DNA of 25,595 nt from Pigoraptor chileana. Lineage: Eukaryota; Opisthokonta; Filasterea. Positions within the stretch are counted from its first letter, which is position 1; every line of letters starts with the position of its first letter. Location of the stretch: the NCBI GenBank assembly GCA_943704495.1, contig CALSCR010002459.1, forward strand, positions 1 through 25,595, in the 5' to 3' direction. A model generated the notes under the pieces. It was not told the origin of the DNA. It did not search any database and saw nothing but the letters and a program-made list of their open reading frames with translations. This document shows positions 8,889-20,800 of the stretch, piece after piece. A program made the position numbers and the translations under genes.

Positions 8889-11812
8889 TCAGCGACCCGT
8901 CTGCCCCAGACTCGAGTCTGTCTTTGGGTTTGCCGTTATTGCCTGCACGGCGACAATGGCCTCGTTGATCTTTGTTTGGAGGTCCCGCAGCTCGGCCATG
9001 TGCAGCAGCCGCAGAATGGCAACCGCTTTGTTCAGCGTTGCATCTGTTGTTTTTAAAGGTTCGGAGGGGTGGGCATTGTCAAGGAGAAAAAAAATAGGGT
9101 GCACACGGAAAGGGAGACAGAATGTGTGCAAACGAAGGCTGGTAGTGCGATGATGAGCCATTGTACCGACAGGGGGTAGGGGGATCGCCCACGCCACAGC
9201 GGGCGGGTGGGTGCAATGGTGGAGATGGGTTCACCATGCAAACATCGAATTTCACGTGACACTCCTTTTGATGAGGTCATGTTGACTGCAAAATGCATTT
9301 TCCAGACAGCTGACCGCAATTGTCCCACACACACAGATACACTTCCTGCAATGACATGATTCAGGACCGACATTCAACAGCCACACACACACCACACCAC
9401 GATACACACGTTTTCTGGGGCGCAAAGTATTTCGAGAGAACAAAAGAAGCACGCAATTTCTGTCTCCATCCACACTACCGACCCACCGCCGGTATCAATT
9501 CCGGCTGTTTCTCTCTCCAGATTAATTGCCATTTTCGACTGCGGGCAAACGGAGACAAATGCGACCCAATGCGACAAAATCAGCAACCATGCAGGCAGTA
9601 ATAAGAGAGCGACAGGCCCATGAAGAATATGTACTACGCACTACACAAGATACCACTCATAAAGTGCATTGGAACGGAATCAATGACACTCATGCACACA
9701 CATTCACAGCTCGAGATGGATTGCATGTGGAGTGGAGGTTCCCAGTGGCCTCACCTTGTCTGTGGACTGTATTTTCGCAACCTCGATTGCATCAGCTAAC
9801 AGCTTGTTTTCCACAAAGAAAGCGACGGCCTGCACCGAACCACAGACGAAGCGGTGAACATTGGTCTCAACAGGCATCGTCATCGTCGCGGACACATAAC
9901 TTCACGTTACATTCGCCACGCACACATTACATGGTTTTACATTGATTTGACACACATAACATTAGTTTGAAACATTTTACATAGGATTGACCTCAAAGCA
10001 TGTGTGTGATGAAATGCGGAAAACGGTGTCACAGTTCATAGGCAACATGCAAGTATCAGGGAAGAAACGACATGGACGGGGCGAAAAATGTGACAAAAAG
10101 TGACGAGATAAAACGGATAGGCTCGTGCACACATCCCTTCACCCACCACACACACACACACTTATAAATATATATATATACATTATATTATGCACACACA
10201 CACACGCACACAGCGTTGGTTCAGGTGATAGCAACCACGTGACAGTCACATACCTTGAGTAATGTTGCCGTGTCCACGTCCACAACAGGCAGCGCGAGTG
10301 TTTCCGCTACTTTACACAGCTCACTATGGAATTCAGGCGACGCATCTGTTGCGACCAATCATACATCAAGCGTTTCACTGCGTGTGTTAACAGAAGCGCA
10401 GTCACAGTCTCGCGGATGTTTTGGAATAGACTCCACAGAGAGAAGGGTTCTTTGGGAGTCCTTTGTACTCAAAAAGCCTTCGCTACAGCCCACCGACTCA
10501 AGAGGGAGCGAGGCAGAGACAGAGAGAGACGGAGAGAGTACACATGCGCGACATAGTGTGCAGGACCACCCACAGTCGATCACAAGCGGTCCAACGCTGC
10601 CGACAGCCCCGGATGGCTCACTCACGGTCTGTTGCCCATTGTACTTGCCCGCTATTCCCATTGTTCCACGCGCGTATGCAGGGAGCATGTTTGTGTCGCA
10701 AGGGAGTTATGTGCATGTGAGTGGATGAGATATTGTGAGTAAGTCGTTCGTTTGGCAATCTTTTTGGAGAACCCACCAAATACCAACTACACATGTATGT
10801 GTGTGTGTGACCAGACAAACAGAGCACACGCCTCAAAAAGGGATGAAACTGCACAGAAGGAGAGGAGGGGCAGCACCTTCATCTGCATATTCGAGTTGGA
10901 TGGCATATCCAAGAAGCCAGTCGCACAGCGCAATGCGCTCAGCGGGTGTGCTGAACGAGTGCTTGGGGCACTTAAGTTCTCCGAGATACTGCAGTGGTTT
11001 TGTTACAAATAGAAAGCATGAGAGGCGAGCGACGCAAGGCAGCAGAGACAGAGACGACGTCCTGGTCGACAGCTGCTTGGTGAGTATGCGCAGTCTCTGA
11101 AATAAAAGGATTCATGCGATTCATGCACGTACCATCAACGACACACACATTCACATAACACACGAGACACACACACAGTCAAGTTCACACACACGCACAC
11201 TCCACGCGCGCCTAAGACACTGACTTATCCAGACAGTGCATCCAGTCGCACCCGTTTGATAAAACATCGCACGCACACACAGTAGGCACGCCGATCTCCA
11301 CTTGCATTCACACAGTAGGCTTCAGAAACCAATTGTAATCACAAAGGTGCGGATGGAAGGCCCGCATTCACTTACATCGGCCAGAGCGGTTGCCCACGTG
11401 ACCGCCCCAATGTTCTTCAGCGGCCCGCGCTGTTCGATCTTATAGGCTCGGATTTTTGTGTCCTCCAGCCATATTACCATGTCACGGAATTGTCGGTCGT
11501 CTGTGTGTGTGTGTGTGTGTGTTTGTGTGCGTTGGATTTGTGTGTGCGTGTGTAGATCATGCCAGGAACCACTTACTACTCGTACTGACAAAAGCGAGAA
11601 CATCAGGCTGACAAAAACAGGCATGACAGTGGCGAGGTGCAAGTGGCTCATGATTCCTGGATGCGAAGCGCAAAGCAGACACGGTTCACAAGTGAATACG
11701 ACACCGATGTAAGGCGTGTGAGCAAGAATCCCTTACCGGCGGGATCGTAGGCATCGTATCGCGGATAATCCAGCGCTTGCAATTTTCGCGAAAGTACTTT
11801 AGAAGACGCCAT
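8889..11812 (-). CDS. RTRAF: RTRAF (hCLE/C14orf166) RNA transcription, translation and transport factor
   Basis: Orthologue of RTRAF, known in animals as a subunit of the tRNA-ligase complex (with RTCB, DDX1 and FAM98) and as an RNA polymerase II and cap-associated RNA-binding protein. Exons on the minus strand: 11812-11737, 11500-11376, 10988-10877, 10345-10254, 9829-9755, 9538-9487 and 9043-8889. They sum to 687 nt, 228 aa (human 244), all in phase with GT-AG introns. Family landmarks in order: N-terminal SRKLQALDYPRYDAYDPA; MVIWLEDTKIRAYKIEQRG; CDWLLGYAIQLEY; NKLLADAIEVAK; AGIDTGDATLNKAVAIL; and the very conserved LRDLQTKINEAIVAVQAI with PKTDSSLGQTGR at the C terminus. A short stretch after DPA, present in the human protein, is missing, so a microexon cannot be excluded. 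The start is the only ATG that gives the conserved N terminus. Transcribed divergently from the ABCG gene. Confidence 0.95.
10143..10212. repeat. CA and TA dinucleotide repeats in RTRAF intron 4
   Basis: (CA)n at 10147-10160, then (TA)n at about 10167-10180, then (CA)n again to about 10212. All lie in the intron at 10253-9830 of RTRAF, just inside its 5' splice site on the sense strand. Confidence 0.9.
11502..11522. repeat. (TG)n tract directly against the RTRAF exon 2 acceptor
   Basis: On the RTRAF sense strand this is (CA)n ending in the AG of the intron 1 acceptor; exon 2 starts at 11500. The intron has no ordinary pyrimidine tract next to that site; the CA repeat fills the position. Confidence 0.9.
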
Positions 11813-12348
11813 TCACCCTACAAATCAATCATCCCTCCTCGGAGATGATTAAAGTAATGCACAAGGGAAACAGAGACAACGCAGGGACGACTCCTTACGA
11901 CTCCTTATAGCTTCAAAAGTTGATTGACACTGTCAACCGGAAAGACTGGAAAGAGCCCGGCGGTAATAATGCCGCAATGGCTGACGTCCAACGATGGCAC
12001 TTCTATATGCGTTGTAAAGTAATTTTCAGGCTCTTGTATGCAGTATCGCCATAGTAATCAGGGCAGTATTGGCTTCAAACCGAGGCGAATACCGCCCAAA
12101 AGTAGGATTAAAACAGTGCATGATGTTGACTCCGCCGTTTTGCGCACTCCGTTGTCAGCACTGAAGGAAATAAGCCACACTCAGTGCCGCGTGACGTTCA
12201 GTAGACGCACACACCGCAACCGAAGCCTCTGTTTCCTGAAGTTGTTTCAAGGAGCAAAAACGCAGTGCCACATCCTTACAAGTAAAACAGTCTTGTATTC
12301 CTTCAACTTTGCTCAAAGGGCGACCTTGGCCCTGTCAAGGACTTCAAA
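11813..12348. promoter_or_regulatory. Divergent promoter region between RTRAF and ABCG
   Basis: 536 bp between the start codons of two genes pointing away from each other, so both promoters and 5' UTRs must lie here unless upstream noncoding exons exist. No clear TATA box was identified. The open frame covering much of it (12038-12736 plus) overlaps ABCG exon 1 in another frame and has no motif. Confidence 0.6.
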
Positions 12349-15300
12349 ATGGATGAGACACGCGCGCTTCTGGAAGAAGATGCAGCACTGTATTCACAGC
12401 CGTCATTCATACGGACACGCTCACAACCGACGCGCAACCAGCGCACCAGCGAGGACTTCATCGCTGCCATCGAAACTGTCGATCTCTCTTTTCGCGACAT
12501 TTCATGTGAAGTGGATCTTCCATCGGGGCGGTTTTTTTCGTGCGCACCGGCGGGAAAGAAGCGCATCCTCAGCGGCGTCAGTGGCCATGCCGCGTCGGGC
12601 TCGTTCCTGGCCATACTCGGCCCCAGCGGAAGTGGTAAATCGTGGGTTCTCAACGAAGAATTGCCGTGGCACGTCGTGGCACGTCATGGGAAGTTATTCC
12701 ATTCGCCCATTAATTTCTACTAAGATGAACCAGTAGTTTTGAGATGAATCCATATGTTTCACTTGCACTCTGCACAGCACTGAGCATGTGGCTGCGCACG
12801 CGTCCCTCAATGGCTTTTGCAGATCTCTTATCGACATTCTCTCTGGGCGCAAGACAGTGGGAGATATAACGGGAGCGCTGTTCGTGAACGGCACTGCGGT
12901 CGATCACCATTCTATGAAAGCAATCTCTGGTTATGTCAGCCAGGACGACGTGCTCCTCCCGACTTTCACTATTCGAGAGACATTCCGATTCGCCGCGGAC
13001 CTGAGGCTTCCACGCTCGATTAGCGACCATGATCGTGCGCTCATTGTGGAAACGACGATACAGGACCTGCGACTGAGTCACGTGGCTGACACTCGTGTCG
13101 GTGGTGCGTTTGTGCGTGGGATTAGCGGCGGCGAAAAGCGTCGCGTTAGCATTGGTGTCGAAATTCTGACGAGGTAATTTGTGAGCAACTGAGGATGACA
13201 TTAATAGCCAAGCCGGCTGACATGCATTCCAGCGCTTTGTGTGTTTGTGTCTCTTGTCTGTTTGTGCTGACATGAGTTGGGGTTGGCCACGTGCTGCCTA
13301 TGCGGCTCACTTATTTGCATCGGTGTAATGGTATTTGTGTGCGTTTTTTGGTCCGCAGTCCATCGATTCTCTTTCTTGACGAGCCCACGTCCGGGCTTGA
13401 TGCCAACGCAGCGCTGGTCATCACAGACGTACTGAAGGACCTCGCCGTCAAGAAGAAGACAGGTGCGAAAGTGTGCAGACGGCCGCGCTCTGAGTGTGTC
13501 TTGGTGCGTGGTGTGAATACATAGTCACTGTGCAGTTGCTTCACTGTATCCCATCTGAGTGTTGCATGATATACTGTGGCGTGTGCACAAATACCCAATG
13601 GCTTGGGTGTGTGTGTGTGTGTGTGTGTGTGCTGTGTGTGCTGTATGTGCTGTTGCAACGGGCTTTGACGGGGTTCTCCTTATGGTTTTATTGTGCACTT
13701 TGACGCAGCTGTCATCTGCTGCATCCACCAACCGCGAAGTTCTATCTACGAAAAGTTTGACCAGCTCATGGTGCTTGCTGAGGGCCGACTTGTCTATGCG
13801 GGTGAGCGCACCCGCGCGGAAGCCTACTTTGAGGGACTGGGTTACCCCTGTCCGCACGGATGGAACGCTGCCGACTTCATACTCGACCTTGTCGCGCTCC
13901 AGTTTGAGCGCAGCAGGTGCGTTCGGATGTGCCATCTGCGTGTATGTGCCGTCTACGTGTGTGTGCCATCTGCGTGTGTGTGACGTCTGCGTGTGTGTGC
14001 CATTGCGTATATTTGTGTATGTGCAAGCGCATCCACTGCATTTGAGCTGAAGGCGATAGTCTGTAGCGCTCGACTGTGCCATTGTGCGGTGTGTGTGCAT
14101 GCAGTGGTGAAGTTGAGCGTATCGTGTGCATGTGCCATTGTGCGGTGTGTGTGCACGCAGTGGGGGAGCTGAGTGTATCGTGTGCATGTGTGAATGTGCA
14201 GCGTGTGTGCATGTGGTGGTGGTGCTGATTGGGACTTTGCATACGAGGTTATTATCTGGAGGTATCGGCGATCGTCGTTTCATTTGTCAGCATGATGATG
14301 GTGGCTGTGTCGCCTGCCGCTGACGAGGGCTGAACATGGCGTATGAATAAGCACAAATTGAAGTGCTTGGGTGTGTGTGGCAGATAAATTAATTCACCGG
14401 GATTTCATCTGCCTCCTTATTATTGCGCATTGTATACTACCAACAGGGGCGCGTCCCTCTCGGTAGACCAGCTGGCGGACCACTACGCCGAGTCGGATAC
14501 GCATGCCAGCCTCCTTGCGTCTCTTCCTGCGAAAAAGTCTGCGTCGATCAACAGCAGCGGCGATTTGGTCACACACGCGTTCATGAAGCGCGGGTACGCT
14601 GTCGGCTTCTTCCAACAGGTGTCTGTGCTTACCCGCCGCAACGCAACGCACACGGCACGGCATCCCCTTCTTGCAGCACAGCAGATCGCCGGGTACATTT
14701 TCAGTGGCGTTCTTATTGGGCTTCTCTTCTCGCAACTGAGGGAGAGCAAGTTTGAGCAGTTGACGCTTGGCCTCTCGTTCATGATGGACGTCTTTGCAGG
14801 TGTGCATGTGTGCGTCGATTTGGTACACAATTGAACTTGGTGTTCTCACCGTGAGTTGTTCGCTTGTCTGCCTCACATCGTACCCGTGTATGCCTTTCCT
14901 TATGCTTACACTTCAATGTTATAATGCTCTAATGTATTCCTCGGGTTAACAAACCACGGCATCCGATCCACAGTCTTCAGCTTCTTTGCAGTGCCGACAT
15001 ACATTGAAAACCGCCTCAACTTCAACCGGGAGCAGTCTGCGAAGTACTACTCTCCACTCGCGTACTTTATAGCGAATTTTGCGATTCTTCTTCCGTTTGC
15101 GTCGGCCGTGGCGTCGCTGTACATGTTCATCATCTACCGCCTGCAGGGGTGGAACGGCAGCTTTGGCTTCGCCCTCTTGGTCGGCGTGCTCTGCCTGCAA
15201 GTGTTTCTCGCACTCAACGAGCTTATCGGCGCAGCGCTGCGGTCCGTCGACGTCGCGCTTGGAATTGCTGGGTTTTTGAACTTGATTGCAATGGTGTTCT

Positions 15301-16174
15301 CGGGGGTAAGTGGGATTGTTGTGCTTGTGGTGTGTGAGGGGTAAGTGGGATTTGTTGTGCCTGTTGTGTGTGAGGGGTATGTGGGATGTATTGCGCCTGT
15401 GTGTGGCGATCTTTGTGCTGTTGGGGATGGATATTCGCTTGGTGATTGTGTGTATGTGTGTGTGTGCATGCGGTAACGCCCGCACTGTGCGCAGTAGTAC
15501 TTCCTGTTGTGTAGATGGTGTGCGCAGCTGCTCATCAGTGAAATGTCCCATAGATTCGGGAGGATACCAGAGGCTGAATCGTCTTGCCGAGTGATATTTA
15601 TTGTTATTTTCACTGCTCTATTACCACTGCGCATGCGCAAATCGTACCACGACGGACTCCTTGGTCTGCAAAGGTCATGGCCATTGTGAGTTGTGCGTTC
15701 CGCGTCTCAATAGTGTTCCTTGTTTGATGCAATGCATCAATGATGCTCAGTGTGTTTCAGTGGATGCTTCAACGGAGTTCTGTACCCGAGCCTGATCCGC
15801 CGCACACAGTACTAAGTCTTTGTACTGGCACTGCACTGTGCACCGGAGACAAATGAGTATCATCTGCGAGAATTGACTTCCCGCCTCTGCCATCTACGCC
15901 CCCACGCTCCGCTCTTGCTGACAAACCGTAGTATCCGAACATACCGGTCTATCTGCGGTGGCTCTATTGGCTGACGCCAATGAGCTATGCCCAGTCCGCA
16001 ATCCTACTCAACGAATTCGGCGGGTATCCCGAGGGCGAGCAGTACCTGGATGTATTCGGGAGTCCACTGCGGCACCGACAATGGGATGCTGTCTATGCAC
16101 TCATCGGCTTTCTTGTGCTCTACAGGGGCCTGTGCTACTTTGCCCTACGATATCTGCAAAAAGAGAAGCGGTGA
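12349..16174 (+). CDS. ABCG: ABCG-family half ABC transporter
   Basis: ATP-driven exporter of the ABCG (White/ABCG2-like) type. It has the reverse order, nucleotide-binding domain then membrane domain, and should act as a dimer. Exons: 12349-12641, 12823-13173, 13359-13462, 13709-13916, 14447-14799, 14974-15305 and 15932-16174; 1884 nt, 627 aa (human ABCG2 is 655), all in phase. Walker A GPSGSGKS (91-98) is split by intron 1. Further motifs are signature ISGGE (198-202), Walker B ILFLDEP with catalytic E223, D-loop SGLD and H-loop CIHQP with H256. About six membrane segments follow from residue 394: LAAQQIAGYIFSGVLIGLLF, one across the exon 5/6 join, YFIANFAILLPFASAVASLY, one near LLVGVLCLQVFLALNELIG, one near LGIAGFLNLIAMVFSG, and the C-terminal ALIGFLVLYRGLCYFALRY. 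All key catalytic residues are present. Substrate unknown. The loop at the exon 6/7 join is a little short for the family. Confidence 0.95.
13607..13631. repeat. (TG)n in ABCG intron 3
   Basis: TG dinucleotide run inside the 246-bp intron 13463-13708 of the ABCG gene, followed by CTGTGTG variants. Confidence 0.95.
14078..14189. repeat. Imperfect tandem 56-bp repeat in ABCG intron 4
   Basis: Two adjacent copies of a unit beginning GCCATTGTGCGGTGTG, with start points at about 14078 and 14134. The region just before (about 13930-14010) has shorter repeats of CATCTGCGTGTGTGTG type. All lie in the 530-bp intron 13917-14446. Confidence 0.85.
15302..15395 (+). repeat. Three tandem copies of the exon 6 splice-donor region
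   Basis: A 35-36 bp unit containing GGGGTAAGTGGG (third copy GGGGTATGTGGG) repeats three times, placing potential donors at 15306, 15341 and 15377. The first keeps the ABCG reading frame. The later two would add 35 or 71 nt and shift the frame. Confidence 0.85.
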
Positions 16175-16507
16175 TTACCAAACGCGCTGAACAACTGCTT
16201 GCATCTGTTCAGACAGTTGGTGAGTGACAACAGTAAAGGGCAAAATGTTGATATTTATGTTTTTTATACATCTGATTGGTGAAGACGCGTGTGGACGCCG
16301 TGTTGCAGCGATTCATTGCTGGTCTCCCGTCGGGGACTCACTACAGATGGAACTCCCCGTCGCTGAACCGCCTGCCAGTCGGATGTCATTTATTGTCGAA
16401 TTTTCCTGGTATGCTACAGGGCTATACAGTCCAGTACTAGTCGTGAGAACGCCAATTATTATTTGTATTTTTCGTGCAACGTGCGTGGCATGATGATGGG
16501 ATTGAGC

Positions 16508-16513
16508 AATAAA
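16508..16513 (+). terminator. Possible polyadenylation signal of the ABCG gene
   Basis: AATAAA hexamer 334 bp past the ABCG stop codon, on the right strand. Such hexamers also occur by chance in AT-rich spacers, so this is only a candidate. Confidence 0.35.
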
Positions 16514-16816
16514 ATGAATGTGACGGCAGAGTGGGGGTGTGTTGTGTCGTGAGCTGAATCCCTCCATATTTTTTCAGTCTGCGGTAAAGTGTGCAAGTGA
16601 GGCTGCCGATTCCAATTATACTGTTTGACTGCTTCCAATTATTATTTTATATCATTGTACAACACAATAAGTGAGCAAGGTGTTTATCATGGAATACAAT
16701 GGAAGCAATGCAGCAGACGGGGCGGATCAATGCCGTCGGAGCCCAGTGACAAGAAGGGGCGACCCCAGTGGGGGAGTGACGGCCATAGCAGTTGACAGGG
16801 TCACCGGAAAACGCAG

Positions 16817-16830
16817 CCCGCACGTGCGGG
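16817..16830. promoter_or_regulatory. 14-bp palindrome containing an E-box
   Basis: CCCGCACGTGCGGG is a perfect inverted repeat around CACGTG, the core bound by bHLH and some bZIP proteins. It lies about 640 bp after the ABCG stop and about 1 kb before the HSF start. The symmetry suits a dimeric factor; no regulatory role is shown. Confidence 0.35.
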
Positions 16831-17867
16831 GGTTGAGCCGGTGGTGCCTTTGTGACCGTGCCACCCGGTGTGATATTTGCGGCCGTTGTGTGTCGCACCA
16901 TCGGTTGGTGGTGAAGTGACTGAAACGGATTGTCAACCACTGTCACCTTTGGCTTCAATCGGGACTAATAAGGGATCTCGGTCGTTATTAATTTTTTTCG
17001 CATTTATGGAATTAAAATTAGTTATGCAGGCAAATGCTATTGGAAAAAATTAAAATGGCCGATGCGATTATTTCTGTATTGTGTGAGAATTACTAAAGTC
17101 ACAGCGAAATGTGACTGCAAGTGTGAAAAACCAGGTCATTCGCACGCGACGTGACTCGGTGCGACGCGAGGTGAATTGCTCACATTGACTTTGATGCGGA
17201 GCTCTATGTCTGTTAGACAGGTGTGAAATCTACAAGCATGACTGGGACAGTGGCCACCCCAAATAGATTCCGGATGCAGATTTACACCAAAGGTGTCAAA
17301 GAGTGACACGTCTACCAATAAGAAAATCTCACACTGGCTCTATTGTAAGCCGATTTCCGGTCACTCAGTGAATCATTATTCCCCATCCACCGCACTCCGA
17401 CCGACTCGCTCCTTCTCATCCTGCTCTCATAGCAGAGCCCTGTAGCAGAGCACTCTTTTCTTCGTTGAATACACGTTGGTCATGATCCCCTTCAAAGAAC
17501 GAACGAAAATACATCGCTGGATTATGTGAGGATTGCCGACAACCGATTTCACTGACGATAATCCAGAGTGCCCAAGTCCGAATTCATTCGCGGATCGGTG
17601 CTTTGTAAGGACACACAAGAAGTAGCCGATATTCGAGTCGTTCGGCCTCGAAAGAGCAACGTCTCACCGATTGAAGCGGGATCCCGGCCGCTCTGCCGGA
17701 ATCAGTGGCGACGGCCTCTTCTTCCCTCAGATTAGCCACACCGCAACTCGAACTCTGGGACCTTCAAACCGCTCTGCTACTGATTTTATAACAGAAGCGG
17801 CGATCTGCATTCCCGGAGACACCCCCGCCGGCGAAACACCAAGACGCCGGCAAGGTCGTTGCCGTAT

Positions 17868-20800
17868 ATGCCCGGAAGACAGGTGACTGACGCCGACATG
17901 ACAGGGACAGATTGCAACACGTCGCACAGCGACAGTACGGACAGCCCCGGAAGTGCACCTTCAGTTGGCAGCGGTGCCCACACCGTAGGCGACCGGCACT
18001 CCCCCGGTGATGACGACAATCATCGTGCGGATAGTCGCGATTGCTTCGCCAAGAAGACCTTTCTGGAGAAACTCGTAAAGTGAGTCCATGGCATGACAAC
18101 TGAATGTGTACGAAATGCTTAGCTAGCTGTACATGTTGTGGACGGCAGCCTATGATATGATGCATTTCACGCCAATTTTCTAACACTCACGCAGCATGGA
18201 AACCAATAATATGTGTACACGGCATGCCGATTGTGATATCATTGTGGCTTAACGTCTTACCTTCTGCCCGCCGCCGCCCAGGATCATGAATGACACGAAC
18301 AATGCGTCGATCATCTGTTGGTCGGCGTGTGGGCGTCGTGTGGTCGTGCATAATCCTGACCTTCGTAAGTGTCAACTGAATTCCACTCACAAGGCTTCAC
18401 TGTCGCAGCCCTATATTATTATCGTCAGAGTACTGTTGCGGCCCCCTGCTACTGACTACCACTAACTTAGTCTAGTCATCTGCATCAACTGAGTGCTAGT
18501 GCAGCGTAGTGTGATTTGGACCGAGCTGCTCGGCTGATTGCTCGGCTGATTGATTGAATTTGTTTCTCCGTTGCAGTCGCTTCAAGAGTACTAGTGCGGT
18601 ACTTCCGCCACGAAAACAGCGCCAGCTTCGTGCGTCAAATGAACATGTATGGGTTCAGGAAGGTCAGTGAGCCAACATCGTCGGTCTCCGCTTTAGTTAG
18701 AAGTCTTCTGCCAGTGTACTGTATATCGGTTTGGCTCATCCTTACTGTTAGTACGGCTATCAGGCAATGCATCCGACGTCTCAGTCCGATCTGATCGCCT
18801 GGTCCGCCGTTGTGTATGACTTGAGAATACTATAGTTTTCTTGGCCGATGCCTGCCATGTCGACGAACTAAAGCCGGCTCTGTTTTGAAAATCTTTGATT
18901 TCGACTGACAGTCAGACTGACAACTCGGTTTAATTTTGCGAATGGATGTGTTCCTGAACAGTCCCGTCACTGTTGTGTATGTCTGATGTATATTCATAAC
19001 TTGAATCCTTCTTCTTCTGACGCCTGTTAATTCTCCCAATGCAGCACGTGACAACTGGTACGGGACGGTGGGAGTTCAGCCACGCAAGCTTCATTCGGGG
19101 GAGATCGGACCTGGTCTCGAAGGTTATACGTCGTAACCGACACAGGCAGCAGTCCACGCCCACGGCACAGCCGTCGACGCAAACACGTCGGGCAACTGAG
19201 TCACCCTCGTGCGCGCCTACTGGTTGCACATCAGCGCAGACCGTTCCAGTATCCACACGAGACACATCCGGGGACGTTACGCACTGGCAGGAGTCACGAG
19301 ACAGTTCATTCTCAAGCACCGGTTGCACGGACACATCTGCAGCACAGGCGGTTCCATCGTCGCAATTGAGTGACAGCGGATCCCGAGCAAGCACTCGCAC
19401 TGTCGGTGTGGCGTCGTCGTGTGCCGGCAGCTTTGACAAAACCAGCGGGCTGATGATCGCACGCGAGGATGATGTGATGGCAAACGCGGCAGCGCAGTCA
19501 GACTCCCTGCAGTTCCTGCAGTACCCACAGCTGAACACATACGCGAGTGCCGATAACGGGACACGATTGCTGCCGTTGCCGAATGCCGCCATCCAATATC
19601 AGTTCGATGGTGCCCCGCTTGAGCACTATTCGCACGTTGTCCGACTCAGTGGACTCAGTGGACTCAGTGGACAGGCCGCCCCCGGCGGTCACTCTGTTCC
19701 CGATCCAGCCCCGACAGCTGCCATGGGGTTAGGTGATGCGGTGTGCGATTCAGAATTCGACTCGGCGTGCTTCGCGGGGAGCGACGGCCTGTTTGGTGAA
19801 TCAGGCGACGCAATGCTGACGGACGATGCCCTGGACAGAATGATTCGATCCGCCATGTCAATGGACACGGAGTCGGGCAGCGCCACCTCGGGTGCGGCAG
19901 TCTATGCAAGCACCGCCGACCGCACAGGGGATGACATCAACTCTACCGCTTTCTTTGTGAGTAGCTATTGTCATGTTGGGTTATCTTCATACTGTTAAGG
20001 TAGACAAAGTGCCTTTTGCTTAGAAGCCGTATCAGTGATTCACACCTCACATCAATTATTAAACAGTCTGTGTATGGCTTAGTCACTGAATTTCGATTTG
20101 GTGACTCTGATGTGCAGGGGCAAGTCGCGCTCAACCGCAGCCATGATTGTGGGATTATGGCGGATGAGATGCTCGTGGACCGCAACACATATCGCAATGC
20201 CGAAGCACAGTCGGTCCGCCTGTGGAGTATCGACCCAATCGACGGCGCCAGTGTATGTCATGGCGGCGATTATTCAGCCACCGCACCTCTCATCAAGCGC
20301 GAGTGTGTGTCGCCACGGTTGATATGTGGGTGTCCGTTTTAATACCGGTGGTTAATTTCTTGTAACTTGTAAACGAAATGGATACCTATTGTAACCAGGC
20401 AGTGTTGCCTGACGCCATCGCCGTAACTTGAATTGCTAACTCGTCGGACACGGCAACTGACCTTTCTATTCTTTTCAGATTCCAACGCAGCCTTGAGTGA
20501 AAGTGAGCCGTCGTCGCCAGCATACGACACAAAGCAAGCCCCTCTCGGTCGATGCATTCCCAATCGACGGCATTTGTCGGTTGATTCAATGTTGTCCGGG
20601 TCGGCTTGTTATGCTTCAGCGGCGACAGGCCTTGACAGAAACGTTCCGAGGGCTGGGCCGGCAGGCGCGGTGGACTACCAGATGCCGCTAAAGGCCTCGC
20701 AGCGCCGCAGCACTTCTGATGGCGATTCGGATAAGCGCTTGGCTGGTGAGGAACAATTTCTGTCAGTAGTCTGTATATTCAATTTAATGTGAGTTGACAG

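Larger units (their letters stand above)
16175..17867. other. Spacer between ABCG and HSF genes
   Basis: 1.7 kb between two genes in tandem on the plus strand. It should hold the ABCG 3' UTR, the HSF promoter and the HSF 5' UTR. Contents: a possible polyadenylation signal at 16508-16513, a 14-bp palindrome centred on CACGTG at 16817-16830, and an AT-rich stretch at about 16975-17090. Short open frames on both strands have no motif. Confidence 0.6.

Noticed and set aside
12038-12736. 232-codon plus-strand ORF across the divergent promoter
   Set aside because: It overlaps ABCG exon 1 in another frame and has no motif; the ABCG frame is supported by the conserved NBD.
17706-17790. tRNA-like segment on the minus strand with A-box-like (17769-17779) and B-box-like (17745-17755) sequences
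   Set aside because: Only 13 bp separate the two boxes, there is no anticodon arm and no cloverleaf can be drawn; possibly a SINE scrap or chance.
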